NCBI GenBank assembly: GCA_003707065.3
Contig: PPXM03000003.1
Span: 124,001-188,000, forward strand
Direction: 5' to 3'
DNA length: 64,000 nt
Source: Trigonopsis variabilis
Lineage: Eukaryota; Ascomycota; Trigonopsidomycetes; Trigonopsidales; Trigonopsidaceae
Under the pieces are notes generated by a model, which did no database searches, was not told where the DNA came from, and was given only the letters and a program-made list of their open reading frames with translations. This document shows positions 52,407 to 62,219 of this stretch, in pieces. The position numbers and the translations under genes were made by a program. How positions within the stretch are numbered: position 1 is the stretch's first letter; the number at the start of each line of letters is the position of its first letter.

Positions 52407-54095
52407 TTATTTACCGAAATATTCTTTCCAGCCGATCTTTTCTAACTTTTTAGCTTTTCCCAAAACTTCCGCCTCCATATCATTGGAATAATCATCAAGC
52501 TTCTGAGCCAAGACAGGATCAGACGAGCCTAAGATACGAGCGGCCAACAAAGCTGCGTTTGTCGAATTGTTAATGGCCACAGTAGCAACAGGAACGCCTC
52601 TAGGCATCTGAACAATAGAATGAAGGGAGTCGACACCATCAAGAGTCGATCCTTTAACAGGTACACCCACTACTGGGAGACTTGTCATAGCAGCCACCAT
52701 TCCGGGTAGGTGAGCAGCACCGCCTGCTCCAGCGATGATGACTTTAAGGCCTCGGTCGGCTGCTTCACTAGCATAACTCGCCATTCTAGCTGGAGTTCGA
52801 TGGGCGGACACGATTGTGACTTCGTGAGGGATGTCGAACTTACCCAAGATATCAGCAGCAGTAGCCATGACTGGTAGATCAGAGTCTGAACCCATGATAA
52901 TTCCGACCAGAGGTCGAGATATGCCAGGAATAACAAGACTAATATTGGCTTTGAACTGGATCTTATTCAGACGTTGTTGTGAGACGTCCATTGAGCCTGA
53001 TGTGATGTTGATATGGCCAATTTTCCGCTTAGGTCGCCAAGATTTCCCGTAGAGATGGACGGTGGCTCCGGGAGTAAGAAATGCATTATCAATCAAGGTC
53101 TCATGGTCCTTGGGATCGTCGCCTCCCAAGACATTCAGCATAATAGCTGCCAAATTAGGAGTCCTTAGTTGTGTTGAACCTCGGGGAATAGGTAAACCAA
53201 TGACAGCCCGGAGATGAGCCTCAAATTGAGACATTGCACAAGCATCTATCGTGTAATGTCCCGAATTATGGGGTCTTGGAGCAATTTCATTGACTAGAAT
53301 CTTACCGTGAGGCAAGAGAAACATCTCAACGCCATAGACACCAGCTGTCGGGCCAGGCAGAGCAGCCACGGTGCGTTCTGCCAGAAAGCGAGCTTTTTCT
53401 TTAACTGAGTCGGCCACCCGAGCAGGCGTATACGTAGTGTGACAGATATTGTCCTGATGAATAGTTTCTGTGGTTGGATAACTATGCACCAAGCCATTAA
53501 TTTCTCTGACCACCATAACGGCCAGCTCTTGAGTAAAAGGTGCCCATCTTTCGACATAAAGAGGGCGATCATGGAGAGTTGATAGAGCAGCGGTAATATC
53601 ATCAATCGACTTGATAACAAAGTTCCCTCGTCCATCATAAGCTTGGGTCTTTGACTTCACCATCAAAGGCAGTCCGAATCGATTTATTGCTACTTTCAAA
53701 GCCTCAGGAGTAGATTCAATAGAATTAGACTCAGCCACAGGAATGTCATGCCTGATAAGATACTCCTTTTGCGCATATTTGTCCTGAATGATGCCAATGG
53801 TATCAGGGCTTGGATAGATTGGAATTCCTTTGGCCTTTTGAATCTCTTTTAAAGCTGCAACATTAACATGCTCAATCTCAACTGTCAACACATCACTTAG
53901 ATCGGCCAACTTCTCGATCCCTTCCTTGTCAGAAAACAAGCCTTCGACGTGATCAAGATTACTGATTTGTTTGGCAGGAGAAAGGCCTTTATCGAGAGCT
54001 CTGATTTCCAGATTTAATCTGCTCCCAGCCTCAATCATCATCCGCCCTAGTTGGCCTCCACCTAAGACGCCGATTTTTGTTTTTAATTTGTCCAT
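52407..54095 (-). CDS. ADE2: Phosphoribosylaminoimidazole carboxylase ADE2
   Basis: Ade2 converts aminoimidazole ribotide (AIR) to CAIR in purine synthesis; its loss makes yeasts red. The single exon codes 562 residues from [20 protein letters not shown], chosen because the PurK domain begins there; 16 upstream in-frame residues are ignored. The N-terminal PurK-like ATP-grasp part has [31 protein letters not shown] and [17 protein letters not shown]. The C-terminal PurE-like mutase part (from about 400) has [44 protein letters not shown] and [16 protein letters not shown]. The stop is 49 bp from that of VTC4. The start is divergent from BUB1. Confidence 0.98.
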   Translation of the reverse strand: MDKLKTKIGVLGGGQLGRMMIEAGSRLNLEIRALDKGLSPAKQISNLDHVEGLFSDKEGIEKLADLSDVLTVEIEHVNVAALKEIQKAKGIPIYPSPDTIGIIQDKYAQKEYLIRHDIPVAESNSIESTPEALKVAINRFGLPLMVKSKTQAYDGRGNFVIKSIDDITAALSTLHDRPLYVERWAPFTQELAVMVVREINGLVHSYPTTETIHQDNICHTTYTPARVADSVKEKARFLAERTVAALPGPTAGVYGVEMFLLPHGKILVNEIAPRPHNSGHYTIDACAMSQFEAHLRAVIGLPIPRGSTQLRTPNLAAIMLNVLGGDDPKDHETLIDNAFLTPGATVHLYGKSWRPKRKIGHINITSGSMDVSQQRLNKIQFKANISLVIPGISRPLVGIIMGSDSDLPVMATAADILGKFDIPHEVTIVSAHRTPARMASYASEAADRGLKVIIAGAGGAAHLPGMVAAMTSLPVVGVPVKGSTLDGVDSLHSIVQMPRGVPVATVAINNSTNAALLAARILGSSDPVLAQKLDDYSNDMEAEVLGKAKKLEKIGWKEYFGK

Positions 54096-54561
54096 GGAGA
54101 TGTAACGTCCGTCACTCACTGCTGGGAAGCAAAAGTAGATCAATAAGGAGAACGGACCCTCGAGTGCACCGTACCAAAATACAAGCGATATATGAATGCC
54201 ATTGATTACGAACTTGTTCGTGCGTGTTGACTGTATGCTTCTTATATTCTTGCTGATATGGCACTTATACTAACTTTAGAGCTGAGAGTGGTCGATAAGG
54301 TGACTGCTTATTCTTCAACATACGGTCTTAAACAGAAAGCTTGGTATGCACATTTACAGAAAATTCATCTCATCGCCCCCAAAATTATACCCTCACTAAC
54401 AAGAAAAGTCCGTGAAAGATGAAGTTTTTTCTTATCAACATCGGTGAAGCTAGTTGGGACACGTCTTGCTCCTCGGAGCTGTTGCCATGGGAGAATGTAG
54501 TGTTACAATCAGATCAAAAACTTCCTTGTGTTGTTTACTGCTGCCTCTTATGGTGGTGTTA
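54096..54561. promoter_or_regulatory. Divergent promoter spacer, ADE2 / BUB1
   Basis: This stretch holds the shared promoter and the BUB1 leader. A possible longer BUB1 start (ATG at 54487) lies inside it. Nothing else is recognised. Confidence 0.4.
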
Positions 54562-57141
54562 ATGAATGAATTTGAGCATCAGAAGGAGAATATACAACCT
54601 CTGACAAGTGGCCATAGTGCCAGTACTCTTGCTCAGGCGTTTTCGGTGGACCCTTCGAATCGTCCCAAGGACGATGAACAACGCCAAATCTTCGAAGCTC
54701 AGTTGGAGACGGCCGATGAATTGGATGATCCTTTGGATGTTTATTTACAGTACATAAAGTGGATCATGGATCAATATCCCCAAGGAGCAAGTTCAGAAAG
54801 TGGGTTAATTCCACTTCTGGAAAGGTGTACGCATCATTTCCGTCAAGTTCGTTTCTATAAGAATGACCCTCGATACTTGAAGGTCTGGTTACAGTATATA
54901 AAATATCATGACAATCCTAAAGAGGTATTTGGTTTCTTACTAACTAATGAAATCGGCAGCCAATTGGCGGCATTCTATGAACACTACGCCCAATATTTGG
55001 AATCATTAGGTCGAGTCACTCAGGCTCAACAAGTATATACCCTAGGTTTAGAAGCTCAGGCATTTCCCTTGGAACGATTACATAGTCGTTATCTCGAGTT
55101 TATTTCCAGAATTCAAGCTAATCCCCCTAAAGACGATCCGTCGAGTCCGTTATTGAAACCTCAACGAACTGCCTTGTCACTTAAGCAAGGTCCTATCGAG
55201 TTTGAACCAGGTGCTAGCTCTTCTTCGTCTTCCAATCCTCCTCCAGCGAAACCAAAAATCTCCGTCTTTACTGATCCTTCTGCTTCTTGGAATCCTTCAT
55301 CAAATGGATGGGGATCACTTGACTCGCTGTCAAATAGAAAAAAGGAAAACACCCAGCAAGGTCGGCAATGGAACGGAGAAACACTTAAGGTCGATGAATC
55401 CGCAATTAAAAAACCAACCGAGAAATTATCAGTCTTTCGTGACCCAGTTCCTTCCCCTTTGTCCTCTCATCAGCAAAAGTCTGAAAAAGTCATGGCTGAT
55501 AAGTCGTTAATGTATCCAGAACCAGATACAGAACTGTGTCTGGAAGAAGTCAGGGCAAGACTGAGATGCGTATGGAACAAAAAGTTCAAACCCATCTCTG
55601 CTGATTCTCCGCATAATCGCGAGTCTTTTGAAAACCGAACGATCCATTTTGTAAATGGGCTTCCAGTCACGACTTTACCTCTGAGTGGTGGGTTCCTTCT
55701 GATTGTCATCTTTTTTACTAATTCCATTTTAGACACCTCAAAGAAAGTAAACCGTGTAAAGCAGGCCGCTTCACCAACCATGACCCTTCATACTAAGGCT
55801 GCTACTGATGAAGTTTATGACATGTTCAACCAGCCTTTACCTCCTCATCACTCTTCCTCTCCTTCAGATTCAAATGACGATGAAGCTGACGGATATTACG
55901 ACGACGTCACTACTGGAATTACCCAAACTTCCATGTCGCTCCCGATCAATGCTGCTCGATCTCCTGAGCCTCCTGAACATCTCAATCTCTGGCCAGAGCC
56001 TTTGATCACTGATAAAACAGTTGATCCTTTAGAAGATGATATCCGAAATAAAATCCTTGATTCTGAGAGTAACTTTCTTGATAGTTGTCCTACTTTTGCG
56101 AAATATCCTCAATCATCTCACGTCGGATCCCGTCTAGCTGCTGCTCTAAAGCAAAATAGGCGAAGAAGCAGAGGTGGCAATCTCTGCTTACGTGATGGAA
56201 CACCAGTCTCAATTAATCTCGGGAGCCGTGTTTACAACGTCGATTCTCTACTTGGAGAAGGCGCGTATGGAGCTGTTTATCTTTGCCTAGACGAACAAAC
56301 TGGTTCACAGAACGCTATCAAAATAGAAAAACCGCCCAGCTATTGGGAGTATTATATGCTACAGGTCTCATACACTCGTCTTGCTGCAGTAGGCCATCAG
56401 AGATCTTTGAAGAGTATCATGGGATGTGGCGGATGCTTTGTATTCGAGAACGAGAGTTTCTTGGTGCTAGAATATCAAAGCTATGGAACGGTCCTTGATA
56501 TAGTTAATAGGCTGAGATCCTCCAAGGGCACCGTAACTGGGATTGATGAGCCTATCTGTCTTCTTCTCGCCGTGGAGCTCATCAGACTACTCGAATCTCT
56601 TCACGCGGCTCGGATTTTACATGGTGATCTCAAGCCAGACAACTGCATGCTTCGACTGTCTTCAGCGAATGATTGGGACGGCGTGTATAGACCGGAAGCA
56701 GAACAAGAACTTGGTGTAGCTCTAATCGACTTTGGTCGTGCTATCGATCTGACTAAGTTCCGTGAAGACGTCCAGTTTGTTGCTGACTGGGAGCCTGATC
56801 AGCAAGACTGTCCCGAAATCCGTGAAATGAGACCTTGGAAATTTCAAATAGATTACTATGGCGTGGCCTGCATTCTCTATTGTCTCCTTTACGGCAAATA
56901 CATTGAGACAACAGCCGTGAAAGATCCGTCCCGTGCCAGACGATATAAACTCGCTACGCCGTTCAAACGCTACTGGCAGCATTATATTTGGACCCCTCTA
57001 TTCGATGTCTTATTGAACTATGGCAATAGCGACAATAACCTAGCCAACTGCAGGGAGCTGGTCGAGGACTGGCTCAGAGGATGTGAGTCCGAGACTCTAC
57101 GTGCTGCAACTGCTCGAGTTAGGTCCTTATTAGAAAGCTGA
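54562..57141 (+). CDS. BUB1: Spindle checkpoint kinase BUB1 (MADBUB type)
   Basis: Bub1 recruits checkpoint proteins to kinetochores. I start at MNEFEHQKENIQP because the KEN box (residues 8-10) is normally near the N-terminus; an ATG at 54487 would add 25 hydrophobic residues. A Mad3/Bub1 TPR domain covers about 45-180 (DDPLDVYLQYIKWIMDQYP, DPRYLKVWLQYIKY, FYEHYAQYLESLGR). A second KEN lies at 261-263 and a GLEBS-like ELCLEEVRARL near 324. The kinase has GEGAYGAVY, AIKIEKP, HGDLKPDN and IDFGR. Bases 55688-55732 form a 45-bp intron (GTGGGT, ACTAAT, TTTTAG) with no stop and length 3n; splicing gives 844 residues and removes an odd hydrophobic run. KEN boxes plus kinase in one protein is the ancestral MADBUB layout. 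Confidence 0.94.
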   Translation: MNEFEHQKENIQPLTSGHSASTLAQAFSVDPSNRPKDDEQRQIFEAQLETADELDDPLDVYLQYIKWIMDQYPQGASSESGLIPLLERCTHHFRQVRFYKNDPRYLKVWLQYIKYHDNPKEVFGFLLTNEIGSQLAAFYEHYAQYLESLGRVTQAQQVYTLGLEAQAFPLERLHSRYLEFISRIQANPPKDDPSSPLLKPQRTALSLKQGPIEFEPGASSSSSSNPPPAKPKISVFTDPSASWNPSSNGWGSLDSLSNRKKENTQQGRQWNGETLKVDESAIKKPTEKLSVFRDPVPSPLSSHQQKSEKVMADKSLMYPEPDTELCLEEVRARLRCVWNKKFKPISADSPHNRESFENRTIHFVNGLPVTTLPLSGGFLLIVIFFTNSILDTSKKVNRVKQAASPTMTLHTKAATDEVYDMFNQPLPPHHSSSPSDSNDDEADGYYDDVTTGITQTSMSLPINAARSPEPPEHLNLWPEPLITDKTVDPLEDDIRNKILDSESNFLDSCPTFAKYPQSSHVGSRLAAALKQNRRRSRGGNLCLRDGTPVSINLGSRVYNVDSLLGEGAYGAVYLCLDEQTGSQNAIKIEKPPSYWEYYMLQVSYTRLAAVGHQRSLKSIMGCGGCFVFENESFLVLEYQSYGTVLDIVNRLRSSKGTVTGIDEPICLLLAVELIRLLESLHAARILHGDLKPDNCMLRLSSANDWDGVYRPEAEQELGVALIDFGRAIDLTKFREDVQFVADWEPDQQDCPEIREMRPWKFQIDYYGVACILYCLLYGKYIETTAVKDPSRARRYKLATPFKRYWQHYIWTPLFDVLLNYGNSDNNLANCRELVEDWLRGCESETLRAATARVRSLLES

Positions 57142-57238
57142 TAGATTCGGAAATTCGTCATCCGATTTCTATACTACCTTAATATCATCCGATATTAAGA
57201 TAAATCCACAACGATGTCTTCAAGCTCGAAAATGGTCG

Positions 57239-60200
57239 TTATTCTATAGCCCAATTCTCGAGCTGCCAATCTGGTGGCGGCCCAGTGATGGTCAGAATAC
57301 CAGTCTTATTTTTCTGACGTGCATTGTCGAGCGTTATGTCAAAAGTATCAAATTTGACTGCACTCACAGCTATCTCGTTCCGGGCAACCCCCAATTGATC
57401 CCAAGGTATCCAAATTTTGGGTTTCGCTCCTCTCACGAGAGGATGTGTAAAGCCACGGTCAAGAGATTGGTATTGTACTTTTTCATCGTACTCCCAGAGT
57501 GGTCGCGTATGGGTATCACTGCTCATCACCGTGCTCCATGGTAAAAAATGTAGATCTTCTCTGCCGTGATTCAATCCACAATACCAACACTCATGTATTC
57601 TCTCGACCTCTCTATCAAGACTGGGCGGAATAGGATCAGGTGCAAGTTTTCGTAAGAGCCGTTCTGAATGCCGCTGCCTCAATAATTTCCTATTAGGGCC
57701 ATGCCATGTTCGCAATTGTGCTCGCTCCTGTAACAAGGAATGATCTGATTTAGATATATCAGCTTGATATCCTCGTCTTTGTAGAAGAGAAGGTGTCGTC
57801 ATATTTCTTTGTCTACTAGTGTTTCGATGATCATCGTTCTCTCTGAGGAGGCCGTCTTCATGACCACTGAAGTACCCGTTGTTTGACTTTTTGCCGGATT
57901 TATCAAATCCAGACGAGGTACACCCATGGTCCAAACCACTAAAGCTTGTACTACTTGACGATACAGTACTCGCCGAAAGTCCGGTCTTATACTTTTCTGA
58001 GTTTGCAACAACAAATTCACGCAACTTTTTAAGCTGCCATGGGTCGCTGAAATGACGCATGAGAACCGCATGTATTAGTAACGTTCCAGTAAATCCAGTC
58101 CCGAGAACAATTAGCTGGGCCATTGCAATATTCGAAAGGCCATTATCTGAAATCAAAACAATAAGAACGCACATCCCAAAAATGTTGATGTATATGCCAA
58201 TTAAAGGGTAATTCAGGGCGTTATGCAGGACAAACCCGTGAGTTTCAGACATGATAGCACTACCAAAAACAACATTGTACTTGTAGCCCCAGTAGAGAAA
58301 TAGAAAAGACGTTGAGGCTGCCAGAAGCACAACGGGAGACATCGAGGAGTATCCAATCCCTACCAGACCCAGACTGCTTAGTAAGGGGAGATGCTCCTCC
58401 CAATCAAGGTGTGATGGCTTCAGGTAGCGAGTGAAGACATCGCGCGGGCTTTGGTCAACCAAAGGAGCTATAAAATAAAATAAGATGAGATAGCTCATCG
58501 ATGCGAATGAATCAGCAAGAACTGAAAGCCCTTCAAGAAGAAGAAACGAAATGTATGTTTCAGACGTCTTGGGAATACCCGACAAGAAACCTTTCACAAA
58601 TATCTCGGCACCTTTAAAATCCAGTTTGAAAAATTTAAGAACTGTAGAAACTCCGACAGTAATAAAGGGGATAAAAGCAATCTGAAGAATGAAAAATACT
58701 GCTACATATGTCCCTCGGATGGATGACTTCTGAGGTTTAAAAGCGCGCCCTCGATGACTTGAGAGCCATGAACAAAATATAGGACAGAAGAAAATAAAAA
58801 GACAGAGGAGCCAAGGAGGAACAACGGTCATGACCAAAGACTTAATCGAGGTAGGAAATTTATTAAGAATCCTGAAGATTCCTTTCCATCCTTCTCCATG
58901 AGAATGGGTCAAGAGGGCGAGCCATGACACTGGATAAGCCAGAAGAACCAGAAATAAGAAAAACGCAAAGTTTATCAAGCAGGCTCGTAAAAAAAGAGAC
59001 CTGGAACTGAGGTGACAATGTTTCCAAATTATGTCTTTGGGCCTTACTCCTGGAGTGAATTCAGCGTCACGGCAGTCTTGATGGAGAGTTTGAGACGCCA
59101 ATAGAGGGCAGCCTGGTTGCTTGAAAAGGACAATTGCGACAGGAGAAGGAGGAAAAGCTTTCCGCTTAACAACGGAAATTTGTCGGCAGGTCAGATCCAG
59201 CTGAGACTTGAAGTAATCTATGCTGTCGACCTTCACCCTCATCAACGGAAGGGCGGGCCACCCAGATCGGACTGAGACGTAGTGCCAAGGACGTTCGTCC
59301 TTATCGATATACATTGTCCAAATCTCCCGATGATCAAAAAGATGCGGTGGATGGTGCCAGAAGAGAAAATTTTCGATATGAGAGTGAACAGTTTGGATAG
59401 ATCTAAGCACCAGAGTTAGAATGTTTTGGAGAAAAGAAACCAATAAATGCAACATAAGGAGGATTCCGAGGTGGCACAATTTCAAAAATGACGACAACAT
59501 AGGTCTAGAGCTTCGTTCGTTGGCACTGGTGTAAGAGGGCGTGAAATAAGACATAAGAACTAATAGGCGTCGGCTCAATTCGTTTCTTGTATTCTGAAAG
59601 GGATAACGATTAGCTTGAGGGTCAGAAAAGGCAAAAAAAGAATAATAAGGTTGTTGGAGCGAGCACTGGTAGAAAGATTTCCTACATCTTTCAATTAACT
59701 TTGTTTCCGCGGTCTCCAATTGAGCAATTAGAGTTTCCTGGCGAAAAAGCAGCTTCATATGTTGTTGGCAATCTGGGAGTATCCAGATCTTCTCGATGTC
59801 TCCAGGTACGTTAGACAACAGTCTAGCAATAGCCTTTGGAGACCGAAGCGATTCAGGCAATCTAGTCAGTCCCAATATTCGAGAACTTGGTTTGTCAGTA
59901 AACGACGTTGAGACCAAATAATCCGACCTAATACGGTATAGATAACGAAATGAGAAATAAAAGATACTCAAGATGACACTTTCCATTAAGAAGATCAAAG
60001 AAATATGGACCCATAGCAAGTTAATTTCCTCGGAGTTGATTCTAATCCAGGTTAAAAGATATAGGTAATCAATAGGATAATCGAGATCATTTCGTTTGAA
60101 TGAAACCGAGTTGGTATATAGAAGAGATGGGGTAACAATACAACATAGTAAAATGAAACAGAACAGATAAGATCGAACAAGGACAATAGCAGCCAACGAA

Positions 60201-60550
60201 TCAAAGCCTCTATGTTTAATGATATCTTGGTCAGAAGATTTAATCAGGTATTTGATTGTATGCCAGGTCTTCTGTCCAAACTCTCTCATGCTGTGACTAG
60301 GGTTATATACTCGACTTTGGTAAACTAATGTCGCTGGCGATAAGCACCTTTTTCTACAGAAAAGATATAATAATGCTTGAAATGCGAAAATCCCTAGTGA
60401 AATCAGTGCAGAGGAGATGTAAGTCGTTAATGGTTCATTAGCAATAGAGATCGATTCGTCTTTGGTAATTAAAAAATTCGACAGGTTTGAAATCGTGTTG
60501 TTATTGATTTCAATCTCAAATATTGGGTCTATTTCCATAGATGCGTCCAT
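57239..60550 (-). CDS. CSC1/OSCA-TMEM63 family cation channel
   Basis: This belongs to the calcium-permeable, osmotically or mechanically gated channel family (OSCA in plants, TMEM63 in animals, Csc1/Phm7/Rsn1 in yeast). The uninterrupted exon codes 1103 residues. Three N-terminal spans (about 45-65, 120-145, 185-210) are followed by the cytosolic loop with TRLPESLRSPKAIARLLSNV and the paired segment GPEDI-like region. The core DUF221 block follows, with DIIWKHCHLSSRSLFLRACL, SGIPKTSETYISFLLLEGLS and a string of seven or so spans. A long hydrophilic tail contains YWYCGLNHGREDLH-like Cys/His-rich sequence. The position of signature SHLDWEEHLPLLSSLGLVGI supports the family. The exact channel type cannot be told. 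Confidence 0.9.
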   Translation of the reverse strand: MDASMEIDPIFEIEINNNTISNLSNFLITKDESISIANEPLTTYISSALISLGIFAFQALLYLFCRKRCLSPATLVYQSRVYNPSHSMREFGQKTWHTIKYLIKSSDQDIIKHRGFDSLAAIVLVRSYLFCFILLCCIVTPSLLYTNSVSFKRNDLDYPIDYLYLLTWIRINSEEINLLWVHISLIFLMESVILSIFYFSFRYLYRIRSDYLVSTSFTDKPSSRILGLTRLPESLRSPKAIARLLSNVPGDIEKIWILPDCQQHMKLLFRQETLIAQLETAETKLIERCRKSFYQCSLQQPYYSFFAFSDPQANRYPFQNTRNELSRRLLVLMSYFTPSYTSANERSSRPMLSSFLKLCHLGILLMLHLLVSFLQNILTLVLRSIQTVHSHIENFLFWHHPPHLFDHREIWTMYIDKDERPWHYVSVRSGWPALPLMRVKVDSIDYFKSQLDLTCRQISVVKRKAFPPSPVAIVLFKQPGCPLLASQTLHQDCRDAEFTPGVRPKDIIWKHCHLSSRSLFLRACLINFAFFLFLVLLAYPVSWLALLTHSHGEGWKGIFRILNKFPTSIKSLVMTVVPPWLLCLFIFFCPIFCSWLSSHRGRAFKPQKSSIRGTYVAVFFILQIAFIPFITVGVSTVLKFFKLDFKGAEIFVKGFLSGIPKTSETYISFLLLEGLSVLADSFASMSYLILFYFIAPLVDQSPRDVFTRYLKPSHLDWEEHLPLLSSLGLVGIGYSSMSPVVLLAASTSFLFLYWGYKYNVVFGSAIMSETHGFVLHNALNYPLIGIYINIFGMCVLIVLISDNGLSNIAMAQLIVLGTGFTGTLLIHAVLMRHFSDPWQLKKLREFVVANSEKYKTGLSASTVSSSSTSFSGLDHGCTSSGFDKSGKKSNNGYFSGHEDGLLRENDDHRNTSRQRNMTTPSLLQRRGYQADISKSDHSLLQERAQLRTWHGPNRKLLRQRHSERLLRKLAPDPIPPSLDREVERIHECWYCGLNHGREDLHFLPWSTVMSSDTHTRPLWEYDEKVQYQSLDRGFTHPLVRGAKPKIWIPWDQLGVARNEIAVSAVKFDTFDITLDNARQKNKTGILTITGPPPDWQLENWAIE

Positions 60551-62219
60551 GTAGGTCTCTTATATGCTGTTGCGCTGGTGTTGGCAGGAAGATAATCCTG
60601 CGACAGCGACGACAAATCGGATAATTACAATAATAAATTAGCTTACTCAGTAAAAGACTGTTTTGACAAGTTAATATCAGCACGAAACAAGTTGTCCGAT
60701 GAGGTATAACTGGAAAATCTCAATCTCCTTTGCTGTTGGAGTACTTGGCTCGGCAGTGTGTTCTCTGCTCTCGCCATCAGCATGCATAACCGATCCATGA
60801 TCTATGCTAGCGATAAATCATGATTATGATCATACCTGTATTAGTCGGATGTCATAACATTTTTGTTTTAACAAAAAAATAGGGAAAGCTGTTCGTCCTA
60901 CAGCAGTGGAAGCTATGTAAATCATGAGATTACCCCTTTTCCGGTGTTCAACAAGGATCGCACCACATTCTAAAGATACAGAATAAGGGGTTACTCTTGG
61001 GTTGAATGTGATCTAAAAGTTCTGCCTACCCCAATCAGTCGATATGGATTCTCTAGAGGAAATATGCTTTTGAAGAGTGAAAACAACCAATTTAGGGGAA
61101 GATTAAGTAAGCCTGAGAAATTTAGAAGGCGAGATACGAAAAGCGAGATCCAGATCATTCCGAAATCACAAAAGATTCCAAAGTTACATAATTGTTCGGT
61201 TACCATTATTAAAGCACACTAAATCATGAGTATAGTTGTTTTGTCATTCCCAAGAGTGCAGCCGTGCTATTCTTTAATTGCAAAACATCAACACACTCCC
61301 ATTTATGCGGAATCAGAATTGGTCCATAGGAGAATTCGATCTTCATGCGTCGATGACTGTTGCATAGACTCCTTCTTATGGGAGCTGATGACACGTCCAG
61401 GGTTTCTTTTATCTGAGATTTTTGAGCTATGGTGGTTGCAAGGTTGCTGGGCTCTTTGTTCTTTGTTACAGGTCATTTATATATAGCTGAGGCCTGCATC
61501 TCGTAAATGAAAAGGACTGACTACACATAATAGTACAAGCCTGTAAAAGAGGCAAAAGGATTCTGTCTATCGCGAATTTATCTCGGTGAGAATGATTCAG
61601 TAAAACTGTAGACTTGCGAAATTGAAAAGAGTTTATATCACTTTCGGGGTACCTAAAATATATGCTATATATTATTCGCACATCGAGGTCCTTTCTATTA
61701 ATTTTAGAGCTATTCTCGACACAAGAATCAGCAGATAGCAAAGAATACATTTCCGTTGAAATTTTCATTCCATTATCATTAGAACTTTTGTCTCTCCAAT
61801 ATCGGAGGCCGACAAACTCCAGTCTGGCTTTTTTTGGAACGATCGCCCCTAGGGGGTTTCTTACGAATCGCGAAACCCCTCAACGCTCGTTCTTCGTCAT
61901 TTAAGATTCGATTAGATACCTTTCACGAAACTATCCTAAATCTAATTATTATTGCATTTTCAAGTTTATCTTTGCCATTCTATTTTTTCTTTTCTTGTTG
62001 TTCCAGGTTATTTTTAGTAGAGAATTAAATTCCGTTTTAGGCAAAGAGAAGAGCCCCTGCGCCGCACGCCTAGGAGTGACCAGCCCCCCCGACTAGCGAG
62101 CGTAAGCATTCAAGCGCTTTTATTGATCTTCTTCTTTCCTCCTTACTTCTTGTTCGCTCAATCTATATTTATATTCCTATCCTTTCTACCTTCTACTTAA
62201 AACTTGCTTTATCTTAAAA
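60551..62219. promoter_or_regulatory. Long divergent spacer upstream of CRH1
   Basis: At 1.7 kb this is the longest gap between genes in the window. I find no gene or RNA. Open frames at 61226-61486 and 61466-61904 have no family resemblance. The STRE cluster at 61846-61879 is described separately. A pyrimidine-rich tract leads into the CRH1 start, as in highly expressed fungal genes. Confidence 0.45.
61846..61879. promoter_or_regulatory. STRE cluster (CCCCT/AGGGG) upstream of CRH1
   Basis: A perfect palindrome CCCCTAGGGG (61846-61855) gives two back-to-back stress-response elements, and a third CCCCT follows at 61876-61880. The same stretch forms an inverted repeat, GGGGTTTC (61853-61860) and GAAACCCC (61872-61879). 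STREs bind Msn2/4-type zinc fingers in yeasts. It lies about 340 bp before the CRH1 start. Confidence 0.45.

Noticed and set aside
53294-53638. A 114-residue minus-strand frame within ADE2
   Set aside because: It is an alternative frame of the clear ADE2 coding sequence.
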